From contig OZ020517.1 in NCBI GenBank assembly GCA_963971425.1, forward strand, positions 17,078,904 to 17,142,903: a stretch of DNA of 64,000 nucleotides, written 5' to 3'. Position 1 is the first letter of the stretch; every line of letters begins with the position of its first letter. Made by a program: the position numbers and the translations under genes. The notes under the pieces were generated by a model. The model was not told where the DNA came from. It saw only the letters and a list, made by a program, of their open reading frames with translations, and made no database searches. This document shows positions 1 through 10,450 of the stretch, in pieces. Source of the stretch: Bryoerythrophyllum caledonicum (taxonomy: Eukaryota; Streptophyta; Bryopsida; Pottiales; Pottiaceae).

Positions 1-717
1 CCAGGCAGCTACGCACACATCAACGCCCTCAATGGTCACCACATTTCTACCGTTACTGTCCACATGAAACTGTCCGTGAACATCTAGCTTCATATGCCTT
101 CTAAATTGAACGGAGGTTCCAAAATACATCCTCATCCGCAATACCTTAATCTTCAATCGTGGGAAGCGTTGAACACAACTCCTAGAGCAACAGCGGTTTC
201 CAGCAACAGAGTTGATAGATTCGTCAGAGAGGAGAATTGATGATTTTGTTGAAACCATGGTTGAAGGGATCCTAGATGAACTTTCATAAGAGCGGGTCCT
301 CTCTCCAAGAGACCGGGTTCTCATTGCCATTACAGAATTGTAAGTATCACGCTGCTGGTGATGCAAGAGACTGATACTATTATAGAAAACTTGACCAATA
401 GGCCAAATCTTAACACAATAACGCCATTCATCCGGTGCTTCATCTTCAACTAATGTCCTGGAGACCTGAATGGCAACATGCGTATCACCTAATGGAGCAT
501 CAAGCCCAGAAATAGCCGTGGTGTGAAGGTTACGAAGTATTCCAGTGGCAATTGTAACACCGGACAGGTTTTTCATTTCGACTATCTTACCAACCCAAGA
601 ATGCCTTGGGAGAACTTCGAATTCCATCAAATCAGGATCTACTGGATTGTGGAAAGACGAGTTGTCACTTGACAAATCAAAATCATCGTCGATTGAGGCA
701 CCAGTTGAAGTGTCCAT
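1..717 (-). CDS. Transposase-like protein, N-terminal part, runs off left edge
   Basis: The minus strand is open from an ATG at 717 to base 1 (239 codons, no stop), so the gene continues beyond the window. The residues near 172-177 read RCCSRSC, followed by a basic stretch (RLKIKVLRMRMYF), a segment containing RRHMKLDVHG, and VDVCVAAW at the very end. A CC-x3-C cluster followed 50-60 residues later by a VCxxAW/F motif is the usual N-terminal layout of a class of plant DDE transposase-like proteins, in which the DDE core follows. The first 40 residues are acidic. A good 3' splice site (TTTGCAG) lies 7-8 bases upstream of the ATG, so a 5' UTR intron probably holds the palindromes at 851-985. 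The assignment rests on motif spacing only; the catalytic core is outside the window. Confidence 0.55.
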   Translation of the reverse strand, partial: MDTSTGASIDDDFDLSSDNSSFHNPVDPDLMEFEVLPRHSWVGKIVEMKNLSGVTIATGILRNLHTTAISGLDAPLGDTHVAIQVSRTLVEDEAPDEWRYCVKIWPIGQVFYNSISLLHHQQRDTYNSVMAMRTRSLGERTRSYESSSRIPSTMVSTKSSILLSDESINSVAGNRCCSRSCVQRFPRLKIKVLRMRMYFGTSVQFRRHMKLDVHGQFHVDSNGRNVVTIEGVDVCVAAW

Positions 718-850
718 CTCGGCACTGCAAAGTTAAGGCGAAAGTGTAAATAATTGTCGTAGTATAATAGTACTCCAAGGTTCATCTCACATCAATCAAA
801 GCAAACAAAAAAAACATAATTGTTCATATCCACGAATAGATGAAAGCAAA

Positions 851-985
851 GCACATTTAGCTCGACCCGAGCTAAATGTGCAGTGCATATATTCAACTTG
901 AGTCCAGCTGAATATGCAGTGCACATTCAGCTCGACCCGAGCTGAATGTGCACTGCATATTCAGCTCGGGTCGAGCTGAATGTGC
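851..985. repeat. Cluster of four ~33-bp palindromes (unit family P)
   Basis: Four adjacent palindromic units lie at 851-881, 884-918, 921-951 and 955-985. Each consists of an arm close to GCACATTCAGCTCG, about three bases, and the complementary arm. The unit at 851 has TTTAG in the left arm and CTAAA in the right, against TTCAG/CTGAA in the unit at 921, so both arms have changed together. They lie just upstream of the minus-strand gene, probably in its 5' intron. Confidence 0.9.
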
Positions 986-998
986 ACTCCTTCAAGCT

Positions 999-2065
999 AG
1001 AGTACTAAATCAAAACCTGAAACACTCATACCAACAAAAACTACGCATTTTGACAGTTGCAAGAACATATATGTCATACTGACGCACAAATAATTAAATG
1101 AAGCCCTAAACCTGTGTTACGGAGGCGATTGTGTTGACGCCGAAGTATCACCTCATTCCTACAACTTTTTCATTAGGCCAAAATCTATGCATGTCCTTTA
1201 AAGTTGACCTAGAATAATGTATCCACTTCTTCCTAGAGTACTGAATCAAAACCTGAAGCACTCATACGAAGAAAGACTACGCCTTTTGACAATTGCAAGA
1301 ACATATATGTCATACTGACGTACAAATAATAAAATGAATCCCAAAATCAGTACTAAGGAGGCGATTATGTTGACGCCGAAGTAACACCTCCTTCCTACAA
1401 CTATTTCATTACATTGAAAATGATAGTATCAAATGTGCAAATCAAATGCCAAGTAAATCACCATAAAGTTTAGACAGAAGTCTCTTACAAATGGTCCGAT
1501 TGCATGCACCAAAACGTCTTGAATGAAGAAGGAAGAGAAAACCCTACTCTTTCTCACGGCCGCAGCAACCATTCACGACCACACACCTCTGCATCTCTAG
1601 AAATCCCAAACACAACTAAGTTGACCTAGAATAATGTATCCACTTCTTGTTAGAGTACTGAATCAAAACTTGAAGCACTCATACCAACAAAATCTACGCA
1701 TTTTGACAGTTGCAAGAATTTATATGTCATACTGACGTACAAATAAAAAAATGAATCTCTAAACCAGTACTAAGGAGGTGATTGTGTTGACACCGAAGTA
1801 TCACCTCCTTCCTACAACTATTTCATTATATTGAAAATGATAGTATCAAATGTGCAAATCAAATGCCAAGTAAATCACCATAAAGTTTAGACAGAAATCA
1901 CTTACAAATGATCCGAATGCGTGCACCAAAACGTCTTGAATGAAGAAGGAAGAGAAAACCCTACTCTTTCTCACGGCCGCAGCAACCATTCACGACCACA
2001 CACCTCCGCATCTCTAGAAATTCCAAACACAACTAAGTTGACCTAGAATAATGTATCCACTTCTT
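999..2065. repeat. 417-bp tandem repeat, about 2.5 copies
   Basis: The landmark TTGACCTAGAATAATG starts at 1204, 1621 and 2038, giving a period of exactly 417 bp. A shorter first copy begins at 999 (landmark AGAGTACT at 999, 1235 and 1652) and lacks about 181 bp. Copies two and three differ at only a few percent of positions. No coding frame is conserved across the copies. Confidence 0.9.
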
Positions 2066-2166
2066 GCACAGAAATTTGACTTCGAATGCAACAGGTCTTT
2101 CAAATGTCAAGGCATACTTCGAGACAGTATAGATTCACGAAGGCTTACCATATTAGAAAGGTGCAA

Positions 2167-2215
<49 letters not shown>

Positions 2216-2985
2216 AGGTTGGGGTGTATTGACCACGTCGAACAAGTTGCCGTTCAGAAAAGAGCGGGAATGACATCACGTTTAGTGGGGAGGAGCTATT
2301 CTAAATAAAGCATCTTTCAAACTTGACCAAAAAATTAACAAGCACATAAGTTTCTCCTCATATCTCGATGTATTGGAAGTTTATGTTTACATGATCAGTT
2401 TAAGGTTATCGATTGGGGTTATGGGTATCAATTTAAATATGCAAGAATCAATTTAAATTTAAGGTATAGAATTATGTATCAATTTAAGGTTATCAATTGG
2501 GGTTATGGATATTTGATTACGGTCATTTATTTCCATATTAAGGATAATGATTATGACTAGATTATAAAAGTAAAGATTTAGGTTTAGGGTTGAAATTACA
2601 TTTTGACATTTAGGGTTTAGGATTTAAGGTTTAGGATTGCAAGTCCATGGTATGAAGTGTAAATTATAGGGTTTAGGGTTTTGGACTAGACAATTCTAGA
2701 ATTAGATTTATGGATTTGGGTTTAGGGTTTAGGTTTAAGGATTTAGTTATTAGGGTTTAAGGTCTTATAGTTTATTGTTTAGGTTTAATGATTTAAAGAT
2801 TAGGGTTCAGGGTTTTAGAGTTTTGTGTTTGGGATTTAGGATTAGGGTTTAGATTAGCATCGAGATTACCACTGCATCAAAATGTCCTTTCTATAAGATT
2901 GTTTATCGTATCAAAATTGAATTGTGCCTTGGTATTGATTTAAGAAAATTCATTACATATCACCTAAATATAAGATTTAAGAAGT
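2066..2985. other. AT-rich intergenic DNA with (GA)n and TTTAGGG-like stretches
   Basis: A pure GA dinucleotide run occupies about 2169-2211. From about 2570 to 2860 the sequence is a degenerate array of TTTAGGG and TTTAGG(A/T) words on the plus strand, resembling an old interstitial telomere-type tract. No gene is seen. Confidence 0.7.
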
Positions 2986-3930
2986 CACTACACTAAAAGT
3001 TTCATTTACTGTAATGGCACGAATAGTGTACTTATCGTAGTACACTAATTGCAAACAAGTTGACAAATAGTGTACTAATTGCAAACAAGTGTACTTTCTC
3101 AAAAGATTATTTGATCAAAATTTACATTATCCAAGATTACTTTATCGGAGTACATTTTATGGAAATTTAATTTGTTTAAAACTTACTTTTTCAAGAGATT
3201 ACTTTTTCAAGTTTTACTTCTGGAAAAGTATACTTTTTCAAATTTGACTTTTACAAACATTTACTTTTTCAAAACCTTACTTTTTCAAAACCTTACTTTT
3301 TCAAAACTTTACTTTTTTCCAAGATTTCTTTTCAAAAGTTCACTTTTTCAGAAGTTCACTTTTTCAAAAGTTCACTTTTTCAAAAGTTCACTTTTTCTAC
3401 CCTTTACTTTTTCAAATGTTTACATTTGGAAAAGCTTTTTTTTACAAAAGTTTACCTTTGCAAAAGGTAAGTTGTCTTTTTTCCCCGAATTGATGCTTTT
3501 TCCTAGTTCTTCTTTTTTTCAAAAATGTTGTTTTTTCCTAATTGTTTTTTCCTAATTGTTGTTTTCGCAAAAATGCTGTTTTTTCCTAATTGTTTTTTCC
3601 TAATTGTTGTTTTCGCAAAAAATTAGTTTTTTCCTATTTGTTGTTTTTCCAAATTGTTGTTTTTCCTAATTGTTGTTTTTTCCAATTTTTTCTTTGTGAG
3701 TTTTAGTTTTACTCTTCTTCACCTTTTAGTACACATAATTCTCTTCTACTTTCAATACACTAAACGTGCACGAGTAAAAAAGTTAATATTCCAATCTTTA
3801 CAAAAGTTCACAAATAGTGTAGTAGTTCACATTTAGTGTACTATTTTGTCACTACACTAATTGCGTAGTTGACAATTAGTGTATGGGTTCGTATTTAGTG
3901 TCCACTACACTAAATGAAACTTTTAGTGTA
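2986..3930. mobile_element. ~945-bp inverted-repeat element with internal minisatellite
   Basis: The left end (CACTACACTAAAAGTTTCAT, 2986 onward) matches the reverse complement of the right end (3908-3930, TAAATGAAACTTTTAGTGTA), giving terminal inverted repeats of about 22 bp. Words such as TAGTGTAC and CTAATTGC are repeated near both ends. The interior (about 3178-3430) is a degenerate 15-16 bp repeat around ACTTTTTCAAAAG, then TTTTTCCTAATTGTTG repeats to about 3690. There is no credible coding capacity, so it is a non-autonomous element. A target duplication is not clear. Confidence 0.6.
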
Positions 3931-5850
3931 CTTCATCTCATTTGTTATGAATCAATATTTACTCCTTTGAGTTGACTTTGCTAGATGATCTTGTCTCATG
4001 CGATATTGATTCACTTGCTATTATTAATTTATGTGTTTTATAATTCAAATCATCTTTGACCCTAAAGGCCCAAGAGTTCCCTCGAAGGATTCTATGAATA
4101 TTTGGAAGTTCCTATAGAGTCAATTTATAAGTTTTTTGGTGTCGGCTCTAACAGCGCATCCGTATCCTTTGATCGCAACATAATGCAATTGTCGCCATTA
4201 TGGACATAAGTTTGAGTGCCTTCAAAAAGTTATGATCGCAATGTTTTTTAATGTCATTCAAACATATTGCAAGTTGATGTGTAACTTTGCGCACTTGCAA
4301 AAGTTTGGTTCCATCACTCTTCTCTTTATTGCAAACGGTACTACCTTACATATGCATTCTTTCACACAAAATTCACGCGTTACATATTATACATAAGTAT
4401 TTTCTGAAAAAGAGCCACATTGGGAGAACAAAAAGTTTGAGAAAAGTTGGGAAAGTGTATATGAAAATAATCAGTTGCAACCAATAACATCAACTGCTGT
4501 ATTATTGCTGGATGGAAATACTATAATCAACAATAAAATATTGGATCCAAAAAACATATTACTGAAAGAGGTTTTATTTATTTATATCCCAAAAATATGG
4601 GAAAACGATGTTGAATATCAAAGAACATTAGAGGCCGCAGATATATATTATCAGACCGCTCCGTTTATAGGAAAATCTAATCAAAAAGACCCAAAACGAG
4701 GTGTTTATAAGTCTGTAGGCCACGGTTATGTTGTCCATGTATGTTGTCCACATTTTTTGGGTGTGAGAAATTTGCATGTGTGTGTTGCAATTTGTGCTCT
4801 TGATTTCAAATTTGACGTTCAATTTTTTTTTTAGTTAAGCACTAAAAGATTGAATTGTAAATGATGAGTTGTAAACTTGGAGTAAAAAAGTTCTGAAGAT
4901 GGAGTTGTGATCTTGGAGGTTGGCATACAAAGTTGGAGTTGCAAAATTGCATATTCGAGTTGTGGAGATTGAAATTACAAGTTTTGAGGTGAGATTGCAA
5001 GTTCTGAGATTGTAATTGCAAATTGAGTTTGTGGATGTGTGAAATTGAGATTGTAATTAAAAGTTGAGTTTGTGGGTGTGTGAAATTTGCATTCGTGTGG
5101 TGAAATTTGCATTCGTGTGTTGCAATTTGTGCTTATCCAAAATAAATTTGAAACTCTTGATTACAAATTTGACGTTCATAACATTTTTGAAATTCCATGT
5201 TAAAATGCAAAAAATCTAAAACCTAATTTATTTTTTTCTATTCTATTCTATTACATTATTAAAACTCGTGCATAGGTTTCAAAGACATATTTATATTTTA
5301 TGTAGATTGTTGTTACCTTTTTTTGTAATATATTTTGTTATATAAAAACTACATTAAAATGGTTGAACTAATGCATTGCAAAGCAAGCGCCAACTGCTAG
5401 TATGTATTTGAAAATACAATCTCATTATTGAAGTTTTGTTTCACAACATATTAGGATTCTCAATCCATGAAAGATATTTGATAGTTTTCAAAATTAGATA
5501 TTTAATTTGAAGCCCCCTCATCCAATCACTAGATTCCAATCTACTTAGATATTTATTTAAACTCACTATTTTATCCATGATATTGCCATTAGGCCAAAAT
5601 CTATGCATGTCTTCTAAATAATATTAATTGTTTTGAACATATAAAAACTTTGGAATTATATTTTTGGTTTTTATATATGTGCTATCACAAAAAGAAGAAG
5701 ATTAAATATTGCAACTCAATTGTTTAATCATAAATCTTCCAAAAACAAGAAATTAAAAAAAAAAATTGTATAATCCCAATGTCTTTGATTTGCGTTCACT
5801 ACAGGAAGTTTTTGAGTATGATATATACAAGCCTATAGAGTAGGTGCAAA
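3931..5850. other. AT-rich intergenic region without a recognisable gene
   Basis: Short open frames such as 4475-4834 have no recognisable domain and AT-driven composition. A segment around 4763-4822 (landmark GTGTTGCAATTTGTGC) is repeated at about 5105-5185. The phrase GGCCAAAATCTATGCATGTC occurs here near 5592 and also at 1177, inside the 417-bp repeat region. Nothing else is supported. Confidence 0.6.
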
Positions 5851-5854
5851 ATGT

Positions 5855-6520
5855 ATATAACACTAAAGGACCAGAGTCTCCTTCGGGGGGATTTCTGATT
5901 TTGGGCAAGTTCCTAAAACTCGAAATAAAATCTTTTTTCTCTAAATTTTTTATTCTAGATTGCCTCTCATAAGAGCTTCGTAGAAGTATTTTTATTTTAT
6001 TTTTTGGATTTGTGGTTTGAAAGTTAGTACCACTTAAAGCCAAAAGTGGGAACACCGGGCACCTCCAAAATTGTTGACAAAAGTTTCTATGGACATTGAG
6101 ATTTTTCACACATATATATAATATTTCCTTTTTTGGAAATTTTCAATAAAAAATCTTGTCTTTAGTGTAAAAAGGCATTTTATTCCAAGTCAAACATTTT
6201 CACACATTGTCGGGCAACGGGGGAAAAAACTTCATCTTTTCTACATAAGACCTAGAGATCTTCAAATTTTTCACTTTTTATTTTTTCAACAACAATATGT
6301 GGTGAAAACCTTCTTATTGACCGTTTGGATTATCATTTGAATACATACGTAGTTCACAAAAAAATAAAACGTGAAATGGCAATCATTGAACCTCCACTCC
6401 TTGCACACTTGTTTTGAATATGCTACACCCCTTTTCTACCTCTAAAAATTGGTGTGTTGGGAAATAACATCATGCTTAAGACAATGGTAAAAGATTTAGA
6501 CCTTGTACAATGCAAAAATT
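5855..6520. repeat. Dispersed repeat R, copy 1
   Basis: This stretch aligns by eye over about 650 bp with 17,645-18,310. Shared landmarks in the same order include GATTTTGGGCA, TTCTATNGACATTGAGATTT, ATTGTCGGGCAA, CCTAGAGATCTTCA, CTTCTTATTGACC and ATATGCTACACCC. Rough identity is three quarters. No conserved reading frame was found, so it is probably an old non-coding mobile-element remnant. Confidence 0.75.
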
Positions 6521-7250
6521 TGATAGGCAAAGAACCAAATCAAATCGACAAATTATAAATTGAAATGAGAAATTTTAGGCTAAAATCAAAATTTTAGCTG
6601 CTTTGGTCTTCCCAAGATGAGATTTGTGTAAAACCCATATATTACAGTTTTAACTTAGTTGCATTTTGGAAGATAATGGATAAGGTAACCTTTTGTATCC
6701 AATGAGAACTTATAATCAACACCAATAAAATTAGGGTGCACAATTGACTTCCATCCCATTACCACCTATTTAGCTCCAAGTGAAGGTTAGCGACTCAAAA
6801 GAAACCCGTACTTTTTGTCGGCACTGTTGGGGGTACCTATTAGCGGTCGCCGGCTAAAAAGGCAATACACTTTGAAAATTCACAAAGAATTTACATTTCA
6901 TCGAAAAAGTATGAAATCACTTGGATTCATATTGTAAATATATTGGCTATCACCGAAAATTAAATTGGGTAGGATTATTTCCTCCCTCCACATTAGCAGT
7001 TGCTATTGAGATTATGGAAAGAGGACCCAAAATGGGCCATAACTTGTCGGTTATGAACGAGTGAGGGAACGATGAGAATCATGAGAACAAAGAAGGGAGC
7101 GATGCGAACAGCAAAGCAGGAAAAGTCGGTTATGAACGGGTGAGGAAACAGTGGGAATAATGAGAACAGAGAAGGGAGCGATGCGAACAGTGAAGCAAGA
7201 AAAGGAAAGGAACAAATTTGGGAACAGACGAGGGAACAGTGCGAACGGCG
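6521..7250. other. Intergenic DNA with a two-copy 79-bp tandem repeat
   Basis: The landmark CGGTTATGAACG starts at 7048 and 7127, defining a 79-bp unit rich in GAGAACA and GGGAGCGATGCGAACAG. The rest of the interval is AT-rich, with no supported gene. Confidence 0.7.
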
Positions 7251-7254
7251 GTAT

Positions 7255-7350
7255 TCTATCACTACACTAATTGTGTAGTTCGCAATTAGTGTACGTGTTT
7301 GTATTTAGTGTTCCCTACACAAAATGCGAATTTTAGTTTAGTATTTATAT
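7255..7350. repeat. Solo terminus related to the 2986-3930 element
   Basis: The sequence CACTACACTAATTGTGTAG with the following AATTAGTGTACGTGTTTG and ATTTAGTGTTCCCTACAC parallels 3851-3925 word for word with scattered changes. It is a fragment of the same inverted-repeat family and lies immediately left of the captured gene pieces at 7.4-10.1 kb. Confidence 0.65.
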
Positions 7351-7369
7351 AAAAGAGATATACTCGTCG

Positions 7370-7744
7370 AAAAAACCAGAAAAAGGTCACAATCTTGTGT
7401 GAATAGCGCCCCCACGACCGACGTTCAGGCGCCGACCCAAACGTCCCCAAGAAGCGCAGCGACCAGAGGACGGTCAAAAACCCAGAAAATATCGCAAATC
7501 CGGTGTGAACAGCGCCGACACGACCGACCTCCAGGCGCCGTCCTGAAATTTCCTCTCCCGATGAAGCACAGCGACCAGCGGACGGGAGAGCAGACCCCGA
7601 CGGAGGGAGCCGAAGGGAGTCCCTTTTCATCTTCTTGCGTGCGACGCCGAAGCGCAGGCGCACCACCACATAGCCACAGATCCAACGCCGAAGCGCAGGC
7701 GCACCACCACATAGCCACAGATCCATCACCGCACGCCATCACGA
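7370..7744 (+). other. GC-rich first-exon-like block with internal duplications
   Basis: This is an abrupt GC-rich island in AT-rich DNA. About 105 bp starting near 7372 is duplicated (diverged) from about 7476. A 41-bp unit beginning ACGCCGAAGCG at 7644 is repeated at 7685. The block ends at ACGAG/GTAAGCC (7744/7745), a good 5' splice site, and is followed by T-rich intron-like sequence. It resembles a 5' exon driving the captured exons downstream. Frames on both strands are open by composition and no protein is recognised. Confidence 0.45.
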
Positions 7745-8845
7745 GGTAAGCCTGCGCCGAGAGGCTTGTGAGTTTGAAGTTTGAGGTTTCGTGGGATCGC
7801 TGGTTTCGTGGTTTAGGTTGATTGCTGGTTTAGGGTTGATCGCTGGTTTTGTGGAATCGCTGGTTTAGGTTGATCGTTGGTTTGAGGTTGAGAATCACTA
7901 GAAGAAGGGTCGGAGTTGATTGCGTTCTGGAGGTTTGAGGTTGAGGTTTTTGAGGTTTCGGCTTCAGAGAAGTTCTGGAGGTTGAGGTTAGGGTTTGGGT
8001 GTCGTTGGTTGCGATTGGTGATGTTGAATTTGTCTGTGAGTTTTCTGAGTGTAGATTATGAGCATTTATGTGATCGCCTCCGGAAGAATGTACTTGATCT
8101 GAGCCAAGTGCTTCTACAAAAACCGCTTGCAGACATATCCGCGAACATCAGATTCTATCCAACAGATCGAAACATTGCATGCATCGCAAGAACTTCACAC
8201 ACATGTTTATGTGTTGAAACTTGTGTCGTGAATCAGTGTTGTGTTGTGAATCAGTGTTGATTCACGAATCGGTGAATCAATATTGACGTGAATCAGTGCT
8301 GGAATTCGCATGATCGAAATAATTCCAGCACTGATCAGGCAGTGACCGTTCTCAGGATTGTTGACATGAATCAGCACGTGAACCAAGATTGTTGACGTGA
8401 ACCAAGGCTCGTGATCAGGCAGTGACCGGCCCTCAAGATTGTTCGCATGATCAAGTAGTGACCGTTCTCAAGATTGTTGACGTGACTCAGTGCTGGAATT
8501 CTTTTGAGATATTTTTGGCACATACAGTTAGCCTTCTTGCTTGCCACAGCTTTTATCTAGAGATTTTCCTATATCTGGTGCTAGCTGAATTGTGACTCCT
8601 AGACTCTATGCTAAGTATCTTCAGCGTAGTCAATATTAATAACATGACACTGTTTACGGCTACAGGCAGAACTGTGCCTACTTCGTCAATGAACCAGTTG
8701 TCTTCCTGTAAACTACCAATTCTTAAGATGACAAAGGACCAAAGAAACACCTTGCTGAATTCCGCTACAATCTTGTCTCCGTCTGTGATTTCCAATTGTG
8801 TCGTTTTCAGCTGCTGATAGAGGTGAACGAATGCTCTTAATGCAG
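7745..8845. other. Intron-like DNA with short repeats between captured pieces
   Basis: The interval contains degenerate GGTTTAGGTTGATCGCTGG words (about 7780-7890). At 8225-8500 there are repeated TGAATCAGTG and GATCAGGCAGTGACCG words. On the minus strand at about 8753-8812 a short open stretch ([13 protein letters not shown]) has splice-like edges and may be another captured exon, but it was not recognised. Confidence 0.4.
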
Positions 8846-9134
8846 GCAACCAGCTCTGGTTCCAAGGACCAAGAGGCAGTGAATTTCCTCGAAAAGAAGA
8901 TCAAGAATAATCTGCAACTCTCGTACGAGGAAACCGTTCAAGTGAGTCTCCGTGCTAGCTGCTTTGAAGGTTTGAAATTGTTAATTTGCTGAGAACTGAC
9001 TTAGGTTCTCGTACTTAGGTTATCTGATGACTCTTGTCTGTATGGGGGTCCAACAGACAACGATTTCATGCTTGCAATCAATTCTTTTGGAGGACTTCAA
9101 GCCCACCAAAATTGAGGTGTTATTTCGTCCCTGA
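8846..9134 (+). pseudogene. Captured fragment of 20S proteasome alpha-6 subunit gene (two exons)
   Basis: Two exon-like blocks are flanked by AG/GT. 8846-8941 (32 codons) encodes [18 protein letters not shown] and onward to SYEETVQ. 9057-9134 encodes TTISCLQSILLEDFKPTKIE, then diverges into a stop. This matches in order the C-terminal region of the alpha-6 (PAA/PSMA6) subunit of the 20S proteasome: the ATSAG...FLEKK helix, then ET(V)xTAIxxLQS and DFKxxEIEVGVV. The intron between them sits where the family region joins. No upstream alpha-6 exons were seen, and the reading frame ends right after the IEV motif, so this is a partial, probably non-functional copy rather than a gene. It lies 460 bp upstream of a fragment of an unrelated gene, on the same strand. 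Confidence 0.75.
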
Positions 9135-9597
9135 GGCTTAATTTGAGTACTTCCGTGACTTCATGAAAAACAGTAGAAAAAATCATCATCTCCAATTCTT
9201 AAGCTTAAAATAGTTCTTTACTTTAAGTGATGTATGTGTAAGGATGACGTATGCATACTGGAAGCTGCAAAAAGTCTTTGTAAATTATAGCATAGACTGG
9301 GTGTCTCGAGATACAGCACTGTTTTGAAGGCTTTCAGTGAATCCACTGGAGTTTGCTGGAATTTATTGTTTGAGATCAACATATGGATGAGTTGTTGAAG
9401 CTATCGCATGTCATGGTAGTGCAGCTGTTGAATGGTGTGGGTAGTGTCTCAAACCTTCTAAATTCTAATAATGTATCTTTTACCCTCAAATTCTAGGAGA
9501 GGGTTACATTCCACAGCATAAAGCTTGTATTTTTTTCATATATGGTTGCATCAAGCTGTTTCATTTTTTATGATCCTTCCTGATTTTGCTTTTTCAG
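9135..9597. other. Non-coding spacer between two captured gene fragments
   Basis: No open frame or domain could be supported. The interval ends in a pyrimidine-rich 3' splice site (TTTTTCAG, 9597), consistent with retained intron sequence of the ANGUSTIFOLIA-like fragment. Confidence 0.4.
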
Positions 9598-10126
9598 TGC
9601 TCGGAGCCAAGAAATTGAACAGCTTGAAGGAGCTGCTCGCTGCCAGTGACATAATCACGTTGCATTGTGCGCTTACTAACGACACTCTGCAGCTCATCAA
9701 TGCGGACAGTCTCCAGCACATCAAACCAGGTTTGTGCTTAGTGAGCCTCATCAAGCAAACTGGATTAGGTTATGCTAATTAATTCAGGTGTGGATTCAAT
9801 TATGGTCTCTGATGACCAGTGGTTCTGGACAGGTGCGGTAGTGGTGATTATAAGTAGCAGCCACCTGCTGGACGATTGTGCGTTGAAGGAGGTGCTCATC
9901 AGTGGCACTGTTGCTGGCGTTGCCTTGGATGTTATTGAAGGGCCCCAGTGGCTTGAAGCTTGGGTACATGATCTTGCGCGTGACTTCCCTCGTCTTTCTG
10001 TACTCAACTTGATTTTATGTTGTTGTTCTCCTTCCACGGGTGAGAGAGATGCCGAACGTGCTAATCTATCCGTGTAGTGCAGACTACAGTGAAGAGGTCT
10101 TGGCGGAGATACGGTCAAATGCTTGA
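9598..10126 (+). pseudogene. Captured fragment of an ANGUSTIFOLIA/CtBP-like gene (three exons)
   Basis: Exon 9598-9729 encodes LKELLAASDIITLHCALTND and then HIKPG. Exon 9833-9963 encodes SSSHLLDDCALKEVL, GTVAGVALD and EGPQWLEAW. A last block from about 10,049 encodes MPNVLIYPCSADYSEEVLAE and stops at 10,124-10,126. The order and motifs are those of plant ANGUSTIFOLIA, the CtBP relative with a D-2-hydroxyacid-dehydrogenase-like NAD-binding fold, which acts in microtubule organisation, stress granules and leaf polarity. The N-terminal third and the long C-terminal extension of the family are absent. The third junction is poor: the best AG (10,047-10,048) costs about three residues compared with the family. 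It is therefore a partial transduplicate, perhaps expressed as a chimera with the upstream proteasome piece. Confidence 0.8.
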
Positions 10127-10374
10127 CTCCAGGAAGAAGTTGCATTCAGAGTTATACGGGTTCACCTTGAGATGAAATCCTTGTGATGTTGTAATTTATT
10201 GTAAGTTGAGAGTTGGTAGGTTTTCAAGTTGTAGAGTTCGGCCACTCATCTTAGTTTTGAGTTTCTAATAGTGATTGGATTACGATTCAAAGAGGGGACA
10301 TTTTGTCACTGAAGCAGCTCTTTTGTGTGACATACCTCAAGCCATTTGTTTGAAGATTCAAGAGGCTGAAAAAA
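10127..10374. other. Spacer, possible 5' UTR of the next gene
   Basis: No recognised domain is present. The stretch 10,280-10,385 is open in one frame and ends at a good donor (GAG/GTAAGT, 10,385/10,386), so it may be part of the first exon of the gene that follows. Confidence 0.35.
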
Positions 10375-10450
10375 ATGGAAACGAGGTAAGTAGACTCCTA
10401 CGGAACTTGCAATTTGAATGAATTTTGTAATTTCTCATTCATATAATTTG

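Noticed and set aside
3172-3836. Open frames rich in Phe, Leu and Ser that could look like membrane proteins
   Set aside because: They are translations of the T-rich ACTTTTTCAAAAG minisatellite; every frame is open and no domain exists.
4475-4834. 119-codon open frame
   Set aside because: AT-rich, no recognisable domain, and part of it is a local repeat (copy near 5,105-5,185).
8100-8260. PPR-like peptide in the plus strand (AKCFYKNRLQTYP ... LHASQELHTHVYV)
   Set aside because: A short stretch in one frame without motif repetition; likely chance.
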